Shown one piece after another: positions 1 to 12,654 of a stretch of 64,000 bases of DNA (positions within the stretch are counted from its first letter, which is position 1; every line of letters starts with the position of its first letter). The stretch is from Cyathus striatus. Its lineage: Eukaryota > Basidiomycota > Agaricomycetes > Agaricales > Nidulariaceae. The DNA is taken from contig JAOVFP010000006.1 in NCBI GenBank assembly GCA_025738555.1, positions 1-64,000 of the forward strand. The letters are read 5' to 3'. A model generated the notes under the pieces. It saw only the letters and a list, made by a program, of their open reading frames with translations, did no database searches and had not been told where the DNA came from. Made by a program: the position numbers and the translations under genes.

Positions 1-1135
1 CTTGCGAGAGTGGGCTTTGCGATAGAACGACGACGACACGATGTGGCGTGATCCGCCTGAGCTTTGATTCGTATACCTTGTTCCAAATCTCTCATTGTAC
101 ACGCATTGGGAATGGGGGCAAGGGTCGCCGTTAGAGACAGTGGCAACCAGAGAACTCAGTTACGCAAGTCAAAAATCTAATGACAATAGTAAGGGATAGA
201 TTCAGAGAATACATGAGGTACAAAAGAAGGAGAGTGACAGTTAAAAGATAAAGTAACAGATTACGTGAGTACGAGTAGAGTTGAAGTAAGTGGTGAAGCT
301 GATAAACGACACGTGTAAGTTAAGAGAAGGGGATGAGCATGGTGAAAATAAATAAGGAAGAAAGAAAAGAATGTACATATGGCTTAAAAGTAATTTAATA
401 AGAAATAAATTCAGAGTAGATAAAACCAAGGTGCATCAAAACCCTCACGCTGGAAAACCCAGGTAGGGAAAAACCAGCAGTCCCAGGGGAAAAGCTACCG
501 AGGGTAAGTGTGGCATGATCATGTATGGACATAGTGCTTCTTCTTGTTGCTGGAACGGATGGACTCATTATAGGGACTAATCTGATCGTAAACTGTTTTC
601 TCAGCCGTGGGTTGTTCTGTGGAGGAGCAATAATAGTTCTGATAGCCACCAGGTCGTGCAGAAAAAAACATCTCGAGGAAGTTTATTGCCACTTCGCTTT
701 TAGGTCACAATAGGCCAGAACGTTAATTCAAAGTCAAGTTCAACTGTTGCATTGACCAATAAGGCTCGATAGTCTTTAGGATGAATGATACCCTGTTAAC
801 ATCATAAAGCAGGTTGTCTAATGCAGTGAGAATCATAGAGGGCACTAGCGTATGTACGAGCAGCATCATTGGTGTAGGGGCCAATTGCACATGCGAGACC
901 AATCTGCATATAGCATGTTAGTTGGATGATGACACGCATAAAAAAGCACAGTAGATGAATACCTTTAGGATCTTCGTTGAATGTAGGCTCTTCAGGTTTT
1001 TCCTAAGAGAAAGAGTGTAAGAGGAAGGTCAACAAGACGTAAACAATATGTTACCTCGAACAGGGAGTGTTTGACCTTTACACGATGAGCAGAAGGAGTG
1101 CCAGCCATAAGCCCCTGACTTTCAACACCCTTTCT
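1..1135. other. No gene recognised
   Basis: Only short open frames in conflicting phases are present, none with a recognisable motif, and the base composition is mixed with A-rich stretches. I see no terminal repeats or tandem repeats here. It could hold the far end of the weak minus-strand gene at 1136-1856 or simply be intergenic. Confidence 0.4.
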
Positions 1136-1856
1136 CTACGACCTGGGATAGGAGCCAGGTAAGATTGTCGATGGTCCTATTAAATTCGCCTTGAAAGGTT
1201 CAATGGACGGTGCCTCGTCAGTGAGGGAAAGCGATAACTTGGAGAATGGGATTTGGTTAGCTGCCTTTCGTTCCTCATTGTACCCGGCATCGGCAGTGAA
1301 GTAAAACTCTTCATCTGAAACTTTGACGACAGCAGTAATACCTGCAATTTCCGGTTCCAAAAGTGCCTGTGCGACTTTAGAGGAATCAATGACAGGGGCA
1401 GGCGTATTTCGGCCTTGTTGTCATCGCCATTGGTGATGTTGTCAGTCGGGGATGATGAGTATGGGGAGAATCGGCCTTGTTGTTATTGCCATTGGTGACG
1501 TTGTCAGTTGGGGTTGAGAGTACAGGAGAGGAACTTTGGGCAACAGAAGGCGGACTGTCATCAGGACTATCATTAAGTTCTGTTACCTTGAAGCAGCGAC
1601 CAAATTTTTTGCCATTCAACGTTAGCCCGAAATCTTTGTCTCCAAGGTAAGTGCCTGACTCTTCAAGTCGATCATGCACCTCTTGAATACGATAGGCAAG
1701 TGAATCAGCTGTAGAAGAAGAGCTAGCGTGATTGTTAGAAGGCATGAAGGGAAAGAGAATGATGGAAAAACTGGCCAGAAAGCAGCAAGTATATATACTG
1801 GAGTGAATGAATATAATTTGAATTGACGAAATGTTTTGAATTAATTCGCTTGACAA
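1136..1856 (-). pseudogene. Possible small gene, frame broken by an internal tandem duplication
   Basis: On the minus strand an open frame beginning near 1743 (Met-Pro-Ser-Asn-Asn) reads as a Ser/Thr/Asn-rich hydrophilic protein. After roughly 90 codons it meets an imperfect direct duplication of about 50-60 bp (about 1405-1460 and 1465-1520, both encoding a Thr-Asp-Asn-(Val/Ile)-Thr-Asn-Gly segment). Beyond the duplication the reading frame is lost, and a second open stretch in another frame (1136-1360) runs on with acidic, protein-like composition (a Val-Ser-Asp-Glu-Glu-Phe-Tyr-Phe run). The simplest reading is one reading frame broken at or near the duplication. An intron is the alternative. 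No family recognised. The longer upstream start at 1856 adds a hydrophobic stretch that could be translated 5' leader. Confidence 0.3.
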
Positions 1857-2612
1857 GTTGAATTGTAAGTAAGTCTAGAGTAAGAATAATAGAAAAACTT
1901 ACAAGAACAACACCACAAAGCAGACCACAGATTGAGGCTCAAATTCAAAGCTAGTTCACGCCATGTCGTGTTGTGTTGGCGTGTGTAGTTTAGAGCAGAT
2001 CTCATCATTTCTTGAAGTAATAAACGTTCTCTTGTTTGAATTGGAGTGGAACGGGATAAAGTGGCTGGGGTAAAATCGCTATTGCAGACAAATAAATTGT
2101 TGAGCGGAAAAAGTCTTATTCCGATTCGAGTTCCTTCGGGCTCTCTCCCATTTTGCTGAGTGCTCTAATTTTCAAGTTACAATGTATGTATTTCATGGTG
2201 CGTATTCACCTAGTTTCTATACTTAAACAACTTCAATCTAATCATATCACTTACAAAGTACCATAATAATACCAAGTTTTAAACGTTTCTTTATGAGCTG
2301 AAAGAAGCTAAACGCGAGGATGTGATAACGAGGTTGAATAAACTTACCTTGCAACGAACTGAATTGTCGTTTTGTTGATTGAGTACTATGAACGACGGTT
2401 AGCGAAGTCTTATCAAAAAGTGGAAGGGGGTGAGGAGAAGGGTGTGTGGTAGTGATTAAGAGGAACGATCATGTGCTATCGCATATAGGATTACGAGGTG
2501 CGCTAGTGGATGATGTTGTCCACATTGAGGCGTATTCAGGCCTCAACATTACGCGTCATCTCTTATGAGATAGCCTTCCTCCCAAAGCAAAACAACAACG
2601 AACGTATGAGAC

Positions 2613-3817
2613 TCACGATAAGTCCTTCAGCATAAACATCAAATTTAACATAACCTCAAAAATCAAGTCGAAGGTTACGGTTTTCCCAGGAACTGCTTTA
2701 GTCATTGCGCAGGGCTCGAGTGGTCCACAAGACCTGCCCATTCCCAACGCAGCACACCAACCATCAAAAAGCGGCTTGTAAAGTCCATCTTCCACAGTCG
2801 GAGGATGGCGTAACTGACTACACGAGCGATAAGGAGGACAGATAAAGCCAAAGAGTGCAGTACCTGTCCATGTAACTTAAGTGCATTCAACCTGGATTCA
2901 ATTGTATGGCTCCAATTAACGCACTTAGTCCGGAATCCAGATTCTGGAAGCCAATCGCCGTCACAGAAATTCCTGGCTTTCTTCATGTATCTGAGAGCTG
3001 TAAGGGAGTGGATAGATGTAATATTGTCTATACTCACCATTGCATCGTGTTAAAGTTCAAACCTTCGTCACCAAGCTCTTCTAGCGCGTTGTATTGGCCT
3101 ATGGTACCCCTTGACCACGGCATTCCATTGATGGCTGCTTCTGGAACAAGAATGTGAATGTGAACAAAAGCCAAAGAGGGGGGACTCAGAGAGACGAGCT
3201 AGCTGGAACTTGGGAGGGTACAGGTTGTTCAGCAACCAAGGCGCTTATTCAGTAAGTAATCTTCTTTGATATAGCTTTCATTTCTGCTCACTGGATATGT
3301 ACAAGGTTGCATAAAACATATATTGGGCTGTTTCTGTGACAATTAAGCCCTGTGCATATCTCCTCAAATATCATGCTGAACGATCTACAGTCCAGGTTTC
3401 AACGTCAAGCTACAGCATTGCTCTTACCTAAGGCATTCGTTGGTTCAGCTTTGCTCTCTGCTCTTGTCCTTGACCTCATCTCTGCTACATTTCTTGCTTT
3501 AAACAGATCGATCTTGTCAATGGTGAAGATTTTGGGACGTGGCAATTACTATGACTTGATGGTGGTTGCGGATGGAGGAGGGAGAGTGTTCCTCAGTATG
3601 GATAGATGGCGTAGGCGAAGATCTCTTCTACAGATAAAGGAGGCAGTTTACGAGATTTGTGGGAGTAAAATGGGCTGCACGAACTTGGGCGCAGCGAAGT
3701 AAGCGGAGTTGATGGGAGGGTTTCACTGTCACTTGAGGTAGACAGGAAGCTCGCAGCAGACTCTTCTCTTGGAATGGAGGCACCAAAAGGAGAAACGTCA
3801 CTAAGAAACGAAGTCAA
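2613..3817 (-). CDS. Possible multi-exon hypothetical gene, not recognised
   Basis: Several minus-strand open stretches have protein-like composition and might be exons of one gene: 3817-3593 (Ser/Pro-rich, starts Met-Thr-Ser-Phe-Leu), about 3540-3400 (charged, helical-looking), 3040-2702 and an overlapping frame 2795-2613. I could not fix splice sites that join them with confidence, and nothing matches a family I know. Plus-strand frames overlap the same bases (for example 3352-3702), so even the strand is uncertain. Treat as a weak hypothesis. Confidence 0.2.
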
Positions 3818-3830
3818 TCATATGAGAGTA

Positions 3831-4436
3831 TCATGGGAGTAGTGAAGCATTACACTGATAACTATCCCCAGTTGGCGGTGACTTCCGGGAAGGGGATGGA
3901 GTTTGTGGCAAGTCAACACACGCATGTGGAGAGAGGGGGAAACTGGACAATGGAGAGGGGGGAGGTTTGAGAGAAGGACAAAAAACGATTGCAACCAGTG
4001 GACATATGTTTGCATTGACAGGGGGGTGATATAGTGTCTGCCCACATGCCACTTGTGAGACTGTATAGTGGTGGAGAAGGGGTTGGTAATGTGCTAGGTG
4101 ATTATAACCATACAGGTTCAGGTAGCGGAATGGGATAGGGGCTGTGACGTTCTCGTTCCTAGAATGGAAGAGACGGATGATCTGGGGAAACAATGATACG
4201 TCGATATGGAATATGTAACAAGATGAGCTGAGTGTGAATCATTACAGGAAAGTTAAATAAGAAGAAGCGAGCTGCGCAGCAGTGTAGAGAATGAGATTCA
4301 ATGAGGGAGTCCAGGACAGGCAGCGGAATGGGGGAAGCGGAAAGGTGTCACGTCGTCATGTCAAAAGATACGTGTAAGCGGATTATAAATCGCATGCGAT
4401 AACAAGGGAACCACACATCAGAAAGTATCGAGCACC
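3831..4436. other. No gene recognised; upstream flank of Helitron relic
   Basis: Overlapping minus-strand frames here are Pro/His/Ser-rich and look like chance open frames. The sequence runs into the first coding trace of the Helitron at 4437. I could not identify the 5' TC terminus expected for a Helitron. Confidence 0.35.
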
Positions 4437-5300
4437 ATGGACCACACCCAGGCAGACTTTCGACAGTGTTCGGGAACAGATAGAGAAGCTGACCTTCAAG
4501 GAACTAAAATCATTTTTCCTAAGCAGAAGATGACTTTCTCACATGAGCAGCGACAAGCGAAGGCAGTATTCATTGACAGAGTGATGGAATTCAGCTCGAA
4601 GCGAGGACAAACAGCAGTTGCAGAGGTTGAGGAAGAAAACAAGGATAAACTGATCAAGGTCGAGAGGGACGAAAAAGAAGAAAGCGAGAAGAAGGTAAAC
4701 AGGTAGGAGGGTTCTAAGAAAGAACAGAGAGAGCTGAGGAAACTGGGATCTGTCCTATATGGGTGGATTGATCCACAAGTTGGACATAGAAGCGAGTATC
4801 ACCAGCTACCAAGTGAAGGGAAGAGTCAAGAAACACTACAGGGATTTCTACAATGCAACATCCAATAGTATGGACTGCAGCTGAGGAGTGTGTGCGTCTG
4901 TGCCAGAGACACAAGTGGATATGTGAAACCAAAATGGTGGTTCTAGATGTTGAACAAGTTCCAAATAGAGGCAAGATTGAAGCCAGTACGTTTTCTCACC
5001 TAGCATAAAACCTATATGATGGATGTATTGCTGGAACCAAAGGTACTTCTATTATGGATGACAGAGTTACTTAGAGTGAAGATATGTCATGAATGTCTGA
5101 GTGAGTTAAATAAAACTCAGGATCCAAATAAAGTGAAGCCACCACATCTCATAAACATGTAACAATCTTTGGGTTGGAAACATTCCCTGGGAACTGCAAA
5201 AGCTGTAATTATTGCAGAGCTAATTGCTTATTGCTCATGTATGGTATCCAAGGTGTTCACATTCAAGTTGTTTAAAAAAGAAAATGGGAGGGACATGTGA
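4437..5300 (+). pseudogene. Helitron N-terminal region with DUF6570-like block (decayed)
   Basis: The first 90 codons (4437-4706) are a charged, Glu/Lys-rich segment opening Met-Asp-His-Thr-Gln. Further on, around 5080-5290, a frame reads Ile-Cys-His-Glu-Cys-Leu-Ser-Glu-Leu-Asn, then a Pro-Pro-His-Leu-Ile-Asn segment and an Ile-Ala-Glu-Leu-Ile-Ala stretch. This matches the layout of the DUF6570 domain found upstream of the Rep domain in fungal Helitron proteins (a CxxCL motif, then a Leu/Pro-rich segment, then an 'E+LLIAR'-like stretch). Several stops interrupt it. Confidence 0.6.
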
Positions 5301-6148
5301 AAACTTAAAGAGGAATGAGAGGGAATGTAAGGCTCATTCCAACTAAATGTGGATGACATGACAAAGATGTTGCATGCAGTGATTTAATGCCCAGACCTCC
5401 AAGTGTGTTACAAGTCCATAATAACTGTAACAATTTATTGGGGTGGGCCAGTACAAAGAAATACCTCTAACACATTCCATGTTAGAAGACAAGCAATTGG
5501 TTGATGCACTAAGGTGGCTTCATATAAGCAAAAATCCAAAATATTATGGAAATATAAAAATAGATACAACACATCTCAGGCATGTCCAGAAGACATGAAA
5601 AGCATTCCACAAGAACTAATGGAAACAGTGCAACAATCAAGTGATGTAGGAGTGATCGAGAAAGGAAAATGATGGATATGTACCAGCTGATGAAGATGGA
5701 GACAGTATCAGGTGAAGCTGGTAAGGGAAAATCCTATGCAGCCATACCAAGTATAACATAGTATAGCGCAGGCACAACCAATAGTAGGTACAAATGGTGA
5801 TCCAGTGATGGTACTCCTTACACAGTTGTTAGGAACAGCAGATGTCAACACATACATGTACTGAAACAAAAGTTACCTTTCCTGAATTCATGGAATGGAG
5901 ACTGAACAATCTGTGGGAAGATGGATGGGAAGGTAATTATGCAGTAAGGCATGGGCATGAATGAGCCTGTGACAGAATTTAGGTAGCCCAGAGAAGAAAC
6001 ATTGAGAGAAGTGATAGATTGGCTGATAGGAAAACTATTTTGAAAAGCATTTCCATGCATGTTTCCATATGGTGTTAAGGGAGACCTGAGGCAGACTGAC
6101 CAGCAGAAATATCACTAGCAGAACATGCCAAGTGGTTGATGCAATACC

Positions 6149-7545
6149 ATGACAGGAGATTCAGAAACCCATGAGACTTTACCATTTGTAGTGTTTGGGA
6201 TTCTGCAAAGAAGAGAGGCTTTGGGTTCAGCATACGTTTGCAGATGCGCAGGACAACATTTGAGGAAAGAAGCAAGAACATTATCAACAGCTAACCACAG
6301 AGAATGCTCCAAGGAGGCAAAAGATAGAAGAGGAGAACAATGTACCAATATCTGACCCATGTAGCATCGGTTATTACGCCAACGTGTATTTGCAGAGTAG
6401 GTGGGCGATATTTATGGGATCCAAGCTCAATCGAAGAAGGTGTATGTGTTACGATCACTGATGTGGTCTAGCAGTTTAAATACATTGGACTACCATCTCT
6501 ATGGATCTGCATAAATCCATGTGATCCTCCAATGACCCAATAGCACAGATTTTTTTTTTTTTTAGGTGAGGATATAGATATGGACAAGTTTGTGAGGAAC
6601 AGCTGGTGCAAGACAAGAATACAAGGGCACACAATATTGCCAATGATCCATATGCAACTTGTGAAATTCTTCCACTACATCGTTGGAAGAAGACTGTGTT
6701 GGAAGCACTGTGCACGGCATTTCAGTGACAAAGTACAAGGTCCACTCAACAACAGAAGGTATATGGAGGGAGAGAGTATCAGCGTAACTTTGGAACTGTG
6801 GAGTCACAAGTGGCGAGAAGCTCTCACCTTCGTTTAATTATGTGGCTGGAGAATACTCCAACAACATCAGAAATGAGGAAAATGCTAAAAAACAGAGAGA
6901 GTTTCAGGGAACAAGTAAAAAGATTTATAAACTGCTTCAATATCACAAGCTTATACATACCCCAGGAATTGAATCTGCGAGAATCAAGGTGAAACATGGA
7001 GAATGAGGTTGAAATTGCATACTCAAGGCCTCCTAATCCAGATATGGACAATTACTGGGAAGAGCTACATGAAGTTTAGAAGCCTGAGGAATTTGCCAGG
7101 GCAAGAAAAGCAAATACACAAATGTGATATTAGGAGGTGTATCAAGTATGATGGAGTCAGGACATATGTAAAATTAAATGCAAGAGGAGAGCACCATTTG
7201 TTTAATTGCTGGAATCTGAACCACATAAAGGAAGTATGGTAAATGGGCTCCAAAGTGATTATATGAATCATGTAAACAATTGAGAATCCCAGCAAAGACA
7301 ACTCAAGTAAGAGAGAACAATGAGTTCAAAATTGACCAACACATGGATAGTGATCACAAGCTATGCATGTGGAGAATACTCTTTTCATATGTTAGCCAAA
7401 AACCAGAGGTTAAACTACAACATGTCTGCATTGATGGCTTAGCCGACATGCATACCATGGGTAAAACGAGAAGTGGGTATGGGCCTAGATACACCTCAGG
7501 AACAACAATTGGAAACTTATATTCCGGCAATAAACATAATTAATG
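6149..7545 (+). pseudogene. Helitron_like_N domain region (decayed)
   Basis: At 6149-6250 a frame gives Glu-Thr-His-Glu-Thr-Leu-Pro-Phe-Val-Val-Phe-Gly followed by Gln-Arg-Arg-Glu-Ala-Leu-Gly-Ser, a signature just before the Helitron_like_N domain. Frames then switch through about 6660-6990 (a Phe-Phe-His segment, then a Trp-Leu-Glu-Asn-Thr-Pro segment) and 7000-7240 (Arg-Pro-Pro-Asn-Pro-Asp, Lys-Arg-Arg-Ala-Pro-Phe). The usual His-Leu-His-x-Leu-x-Trp site appears as His-Leu-Arg-Leu-Ile-Met-Trp near 6825-6845, so at least one metal-binding His of the Rep region has been replaced. Stops and indels make it non-functional. Confidence 0.75.
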
Positions 7546-8329
7546 AGAGCAGGAATTAGCTGCCCCTATGGTAGAGTAATGTCCTACTCATGGGGTGGGG
7601 GGACACATACAAAGTCACATCAGTACATTCCATATACTGGATGTCATTTTCAACAGCTCTTATTCATGAATTTCCTCAGCTAAAGAACACACTAGTATTA
7701 GGTAAGACCAAATGGTCAGATATTATATAAAAGGTAATGCTTACTAATACATTCATATTGGATCACTTTGCAGTACTGATTCAACAAGAGCAAGACAAGG
7801 GGAGAACAATGAGGAGGCAAATTTCAGGTGAGGGCTTCACAATATAGAATGCACTACTAATAACAATTTAATTGAAGAAAACAACACACCTCAGAGAGCA
7901 TGAAGAGAGGAGTAAATAGTGCAGCAACACACGAGGATGGAACAGAAGAGGAGCAGAACAATCAGAATGAAGAGCAAGCAGAGGTACTGTAATGAATCTG
8001 ATAAGAAACAGAAATACAGGCAGGCTAATTGGATACCACAGGAGAAAGAGGAAGTTGTTACACTTCCAGAGTGATGATGCAGGAAGACTAGTCAAGAAAT
8101 CACAGTTTATAGATTATGAACTGCGTGGAACAGAAGCCTGAAAATCTCAGTGTTTTGCAATACTTCATGGACACATATGAAAATCAATATTACAGGTGGA
8201 AGGCCTAGGAATGGAAGATAACACAGAACATGAGGACAAAGAGGAAGGAACAAAAACACAAGGATAAGGTACCACATTGGTCATCCTCGGTATGAAAAGA
8301 AACAAAGGATGATGAGAACTAAATATCAT

Positions 8330-8680
8330 AACAATCTCCCAATTTTATAGGTCCATACTTTCCTAGGTAGTGATGATCCTGAGATCAGACAATTTTACTG
8401 TGCATCCATGCTAGTACTATTGAAACCATGGAGAAAGCTCAAATTAGACCTGAAGTCTGAATTAGAAACATGTAAAGAGGCCTTCAACAGATTTATGGAA
8501 TCAGCACATGCCAGAGTTCACAGAGTGGTTGATGGAATTCAGTACTTTCATGAGAGCAAAAAATGCATACAAGAGGGAAAGGAAAGAGAAATGGTGGAGG
8601 TATCCAATCCTCAATCTTTAGCAAATGGGTTCACAGAACAAATGGAGACTGACTTAGCAGAGGGATTGGTGAAGATGTGA
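8330..8680 (+). pseudogene. Helitron inter-domain block (decayed)
   Basis: The stretch reads Asn-Phe-Ile-Gly-Pro-Tyr-Phe-Pro-Arg, then Asp-Asp-Pro-Glu-Ile-Arg-Gln-Phe-Tyr-Cys-Ala-Ser-Met-Leu, then a Lys-Pro-Trp-Arg segment. This is the conserved block between the Rep and helicase parts of fungal Helitron proteins ('DDPE...YCASML.L.KPWR'). The frame from 8408 stays open to 8680, while upstream the phase is shifted. Confidence 0.65.
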
Positions 8681-9079
8681 GGGTAACAGAAAGTATAAAA
8701 GAATACACTCAGAGGAGGAGCTGCAAACAAATAAATCAGAGGCATCAATAATAGAAATCATACATGGTCTAAATGCTGTGTTTATTGTACGACATCATGG
8801 CATGTTTGATGAACGATCTACAACTGATTGGAAAATAATTCCCATTGAGGGTAAAATCAAACAGGCCACAGCAGAAAGCATGAGGAAGTTGCAGCGATGG
8901 AAAAATCAAATGGGAAATGATGTGGCTCAACAGAATGCATAGCAGATCCCATCAACAATACAGTAACAGGAAACATGCTGACAGAAACAAACATAGATCA
9001 TGGATCAGTAACACTTCCTTGATCACAGGTTACAAATTTCCAGAGCATCAGAAACACAGGTGGCATCCTTAACACCACT

Positions 9080-10832
9080 GGACATTAACATGTTAAAGAC
9101 TGATCAAAAAGCAGCATTTGAAATAGTGGAATGGCATTTGGATCTAACCCTGTCAGGAAATGAGCCTCCAGAACTTAGGAAATTGCTATTAGCGGAGATG
9201 GAGGAACAGGTAAATCAAAAGTTATTCAAACTGTAACAGAGATGTTTGCACAGAAACAAGCACAATTCATGTTAATGAAAGCTGCATACACAGGGGTAGC
9301 AGCATCAATTGTTGATGGGAAAACTACACACAACATTGGGATGATTTCACGGGAGGGTCAAAAAGTTAGCTGATAGTACTAAGAAAAAATTGCAAAGAGT
9401 TCTGGCGGCCATACAATTACCTAATAATTGATGAGGTATCTATGATCTCCAAATCATTTCTGGCAAGCCTATCCAGGAATATTGGGATAGGAAAGGCTAA
9501 AGGAGGGGTCATCAATCCTGAACACAACAACCCAGAGGATGCAAAAAGTTTTGGAGGAATAAATGTGATTCTCTGTGGTGATCTCCACCAGTTCCCCTCC
9601 AGTGGCAACAAGCAAACGAAATGCACTGTACTACAAACCAATTAGCTCAGACTCAGTACACATGATCAATGGACATGCAGGATATTTGAAGAATTTGAAA
9701 CTGTGGTGATACTTAGAAGCAAGTCCAAGAGTGATTGACAAACCATGGCCAGTTTTCTCAGAAGACTTAGATTGGGGAATGTGCAAGCTGAAGATCTCCA
9801 GTATGGTCAGAGGGCAGTTAATAGACAAAATCCTGACAATGCAACAACAGACTTCAAGAGTGCTCCATGGAAGGATGTGTCATGCTTAGTTACACACCCC
9901 ATCATGGTGTCAGAGTAGAATGGAACAAAGTAGCAGTGCAGAAACACTGCAAAGAAACTGGACAACAGTTGCTAATTTGTCACTGACCAAGGACAAAATA
10001 GGGGACAGGGATCTTTCAACAGTTGAACAATATGCAGTAGCATTGAGATCAAAGAAGTAATGACAAAGGTATCAAGGGAAAAGAACTTCCAGAGGAATTG
10101 CAAATAACCGGCAATTGGTATGAAGGTGAGAACAAACAAACAGTCCAATCCATCAGAAGAAACAATTTGAATCATTCCATGTACAAAGGTTATGGTAACA
10201 CGAAATATACAAACAGACTTGGACATAACAAATGGTGCCAGAGGAGAGATAGTGGATATTATACTTCATCCAGAAGAACCAGAAATAGGGCAAGGATCAG
10301 TCATCAAATTGAAATACCTACCAGCCTACATTCTTGTCAAGCTGAACCACACCAGAGCATCTCATCTAGAGGACTTGATAGAATCATAATCCCAGTGGAG
10401 CCAATAAGCCAGGAATTTCCTATTCACCTGATTGTGAATGGGATTGAATTACAAAGGAAGGTAAAGCGACAACAATTTGCAATGACTGGTGCATATGCAT
10501 TCACAGATTATTGTGCACAAAGGCCAGACAATAAAGAATGTGATGGTGGATATAACAAGTCCACCATGTGGGCAGCTGAGCCTGTTCCACCTATATGTAG
10601 CACTCTCCAGAAGTGCAGGAGAGAATCCATAAGGATCCTGCGAGACTTCAAAGATTCCATATTCTTACAATCCCATGACACAGAACTCATGGAGGAGGAT
10701 GACAGACTGGAAGGTTGGATACAAAGACTAAGAGACAGTGGGGGAGGAAATCAAGGAACCAGACCAGGAGGAAACACAACCAACAACACTGTAAAACATG
10801 TATTAGACTATCACAATAAGACAAATCAATAA
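9080..10832 (+). pseudogene. Pif1-family helicase domain of Helitron (decayed)
   Basis: SF1B Pif1 motifs are readable in order. Walker A Gly-Asp-Gly-Gly-Thr-Gly-Lys-Ser lies at about 9194-9217. A Gly-Val-Ala-Ala-Ser-Ile-Val-Asp-Gly-Lys-Thr-Thr segment (motif Ia) lies near 9295-9330. Motif II Leu-Ile-Ile-Asp-Glu-Val-Ser-Met is at about 9420, and Gly-Gly-Ile-Asn-Val-Ile-Leu-Cys-Gly-Asp-Leu-His-Gln-Phe-Pro (motif III) at about 9555-9600. The C-terminal blocks follow: Met-Val-Thr-Arg-Asn-Ile-Gln-Thr-Asp-Leu (10192), Gly-Gln-Thr-Ile (about 10520) and Tyr-Val-Ala-Leu-Ser-Arg-Ser (about 10600), then Asp-Asp-Arg-Leu-Glu at the C-terminus. Motifs sit in all three frames, with stops between. Confidence 0.85.
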
Positions 10833-12200
10833 CATATATATGCAGTACATGTGAGTATGCCACATAGAGACCTGTTATCTGATCCATGTTTACAATACTA
10901 GTGTCAAAAGTGTTGCCTGTTTCAGCAAGGAAGGAAGAAAGGGATATGAGGATTATGGCGTTGGCAAATAAGATACATAGACGAAGACTACGAGTAACAC
11001 ATTTACAATTGTACATTGCTCTATTTTATAGTAAAATATACAACCAATGTCTTGCCTTTCTGCAACGGTTGAGCTTTATGATGCGAGATGAATTAAGTAT
11101 TGGAATACGGAAGAGGGGCAGGAGAGAGTAAGAGAGAGAGAGAGGGGATGTGGTCATTATCATATGATCAATGACGAGTACCGAGCAGGCGGAAAGAGTG
11201 ATGTCACGCCGAGTCATTTTGGACGTTGAATGAGGTGGACATAGATTGGGGCGTAGTACGTCTGAGTCATTTGGACGTCGAAGGGGTGGGCGTAGGTTGG
11301 GATGTGGCGTAGATGGCGTAGCTGGGCGCATAGCAACTTCGGCCCTGAGACAGACCGGGATGGGGTCAAAGCAGAAGAGGCCACAGCCGTTGCCATTTTG
11401 TGATGAGCCGAGTAGCGAGCAGGGCGGAAGCTGACCAGGGCTTCGAAGGACGTGGGGCATACTGCAGCATCGACCTATTGCCGTCGAGCATGCCAGCGTC
11501 CAAAAGGGCAGCATAGTGGCTGTGGTTCTGTGCTGCTGGGAAAGTGGCACAGTAACGCAGGAACAATGCGAGACGGAATCAGCACAACGATAAAAGGAGA
11601 TGAAGAGGACTGCACATTCTATAAATTAAGCAAACATAACTACATTGACGCAGAGTTTGGGGCAAGGTGAAAATGGACGGCTGCCAACGACGACGATGAA
11701 AGAGCGGAGTGAAAACAGACGGTTCCAACAACGATAACGAGAGGCGTGACAGCGATGGGGACACTGCGAAAACGGGAACAGCACAACAATAACAGGAGAA
11801 GAGTGCTCGCACTCTATTAAAAACAGTGGACCGAACAACATAGACGAGTAGGGAGCAGGAGTGAACATGGACGTGCCAACTTGCCGACGAGAGGGAGAGA
11901 ATACTGCGAGGTGCCGACAAAGAGCGAGAGGAGAAAAGACGTGGAGAGGACAACGTGACAGGGACTTCCGAAAGTTCTCCGCATCTCCACCCTCCACTCT
12001 AAACAGATGGTTGCTGCAGTATTATCCTCTGATCAGACCCACCACGGTCATTCGAGACCTACCCGCCATCGTCAGTTGAGACTTGAACCAAATACGTGCC
12101 CAGCATAGTCATTCGAGACCCACACCCTATTGCCATGTAGACCTAATATCAGCCATTTCGCCAGTTGTTGGGACCTTCAAGCTTCAGCCAAATACGTCGG
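10833..12200. other. No gene recognised; GC-richer degenerate sequence
   Basis: No protein family is visible. Between 11160 and 11330 a phrase around 'gagtcatttggacgtcgaa' occurs twice in diverged form, and between 11680 and 11960 short 'acgacgatgaaagagcg'-type phrases recur. These look like remnants of an old tandem repeat. Open frames on both strands overlap and disagree, which suggests chance. Confidence 0.4.
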
Positions 12201-12207
12201 GATACAC

Positions 12208-12230
12208 GCCGAGAGAGAGAAAGAGAGAGA

Positions 12231-12268
<38 letters not shown>

Positions 12269-12288
12269 GTGATGAGAGAGAGAAGAGG
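12208..12288. repeat. Compound GA/GT microsatellite
   Basis: The run is mostly (ga)n, interrupted by a (gt)n stretch of about 8 repeats near 12232-12248, then (ga)n again. It produces the repetitive Glu-Arg and Ser-Leu frames on the two strands, which should not be taken as genes. Confidence 0.95.
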
Positions 12289-12654
12289 GAATGAGCAATA
12301 GAGCACAGGAGCGAGAACGAGGTGCACACGAGGTGCGCATGCACATGCACATGTGACCGTGAGAGAAATCACGCTGAATGATGAAAGTGGAACCCATTTT
12401 CACTGGGAGATACCTTGGCAAGCAAGGTAATTTGTTATTAGTATATATCATAAATTTACAAAACTACCAGCTTCAGCTAAAATTTAAATAGTATTAGAAA
12501 TGTTGTACACAAGTGACAAAATATATGTATTTCACTGTAGGAATGTAAGTATTATTTGTTATACCCTCTCCCCACCCCCATCCAGTGCTAATATATATTA
12601 TTAAAATGAAAGAACATCCATCTTATGTATTGTATTTATTACTAACTACACAGC

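Larger units (their letters stand above)
4437..10832 (+). mobile_element. Degenerate autonomous Helitron (RepHel relic)
   Basis: Blocks typical of basidiomycete Helitrons follow each other in the right order on one strand: a cysteine-containing DUF6570-like block (about 5060-5290), the Phe-Glu-Thr-His / Gln-Arg-Arg-x-Ala-Leu-Gly-Ser block (about 6150-6355), a Helitron_like_N block (about 6365-7545), a linker block (about 8330-8600) and a Pif1-type helicase (about 9080-10832). All are cut by stops and frame changes, so no full RepHel protein can be made. A Helitron replicates through a rolling-circle (HUH) Rep joined to a 5'-3' SF1B helicase. I did not find the 5' TC end or the 3' hairpin plus CTRR end, so the limits are those of the coding relic only. 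Confidence 0.85.

Noticed and set aside
12149..12451. Long Ser/Leu/His-rich minus-strand frame
   Set aside because: It is a translation of the GA/GT microsatellite and has no protein-like composition outside it.
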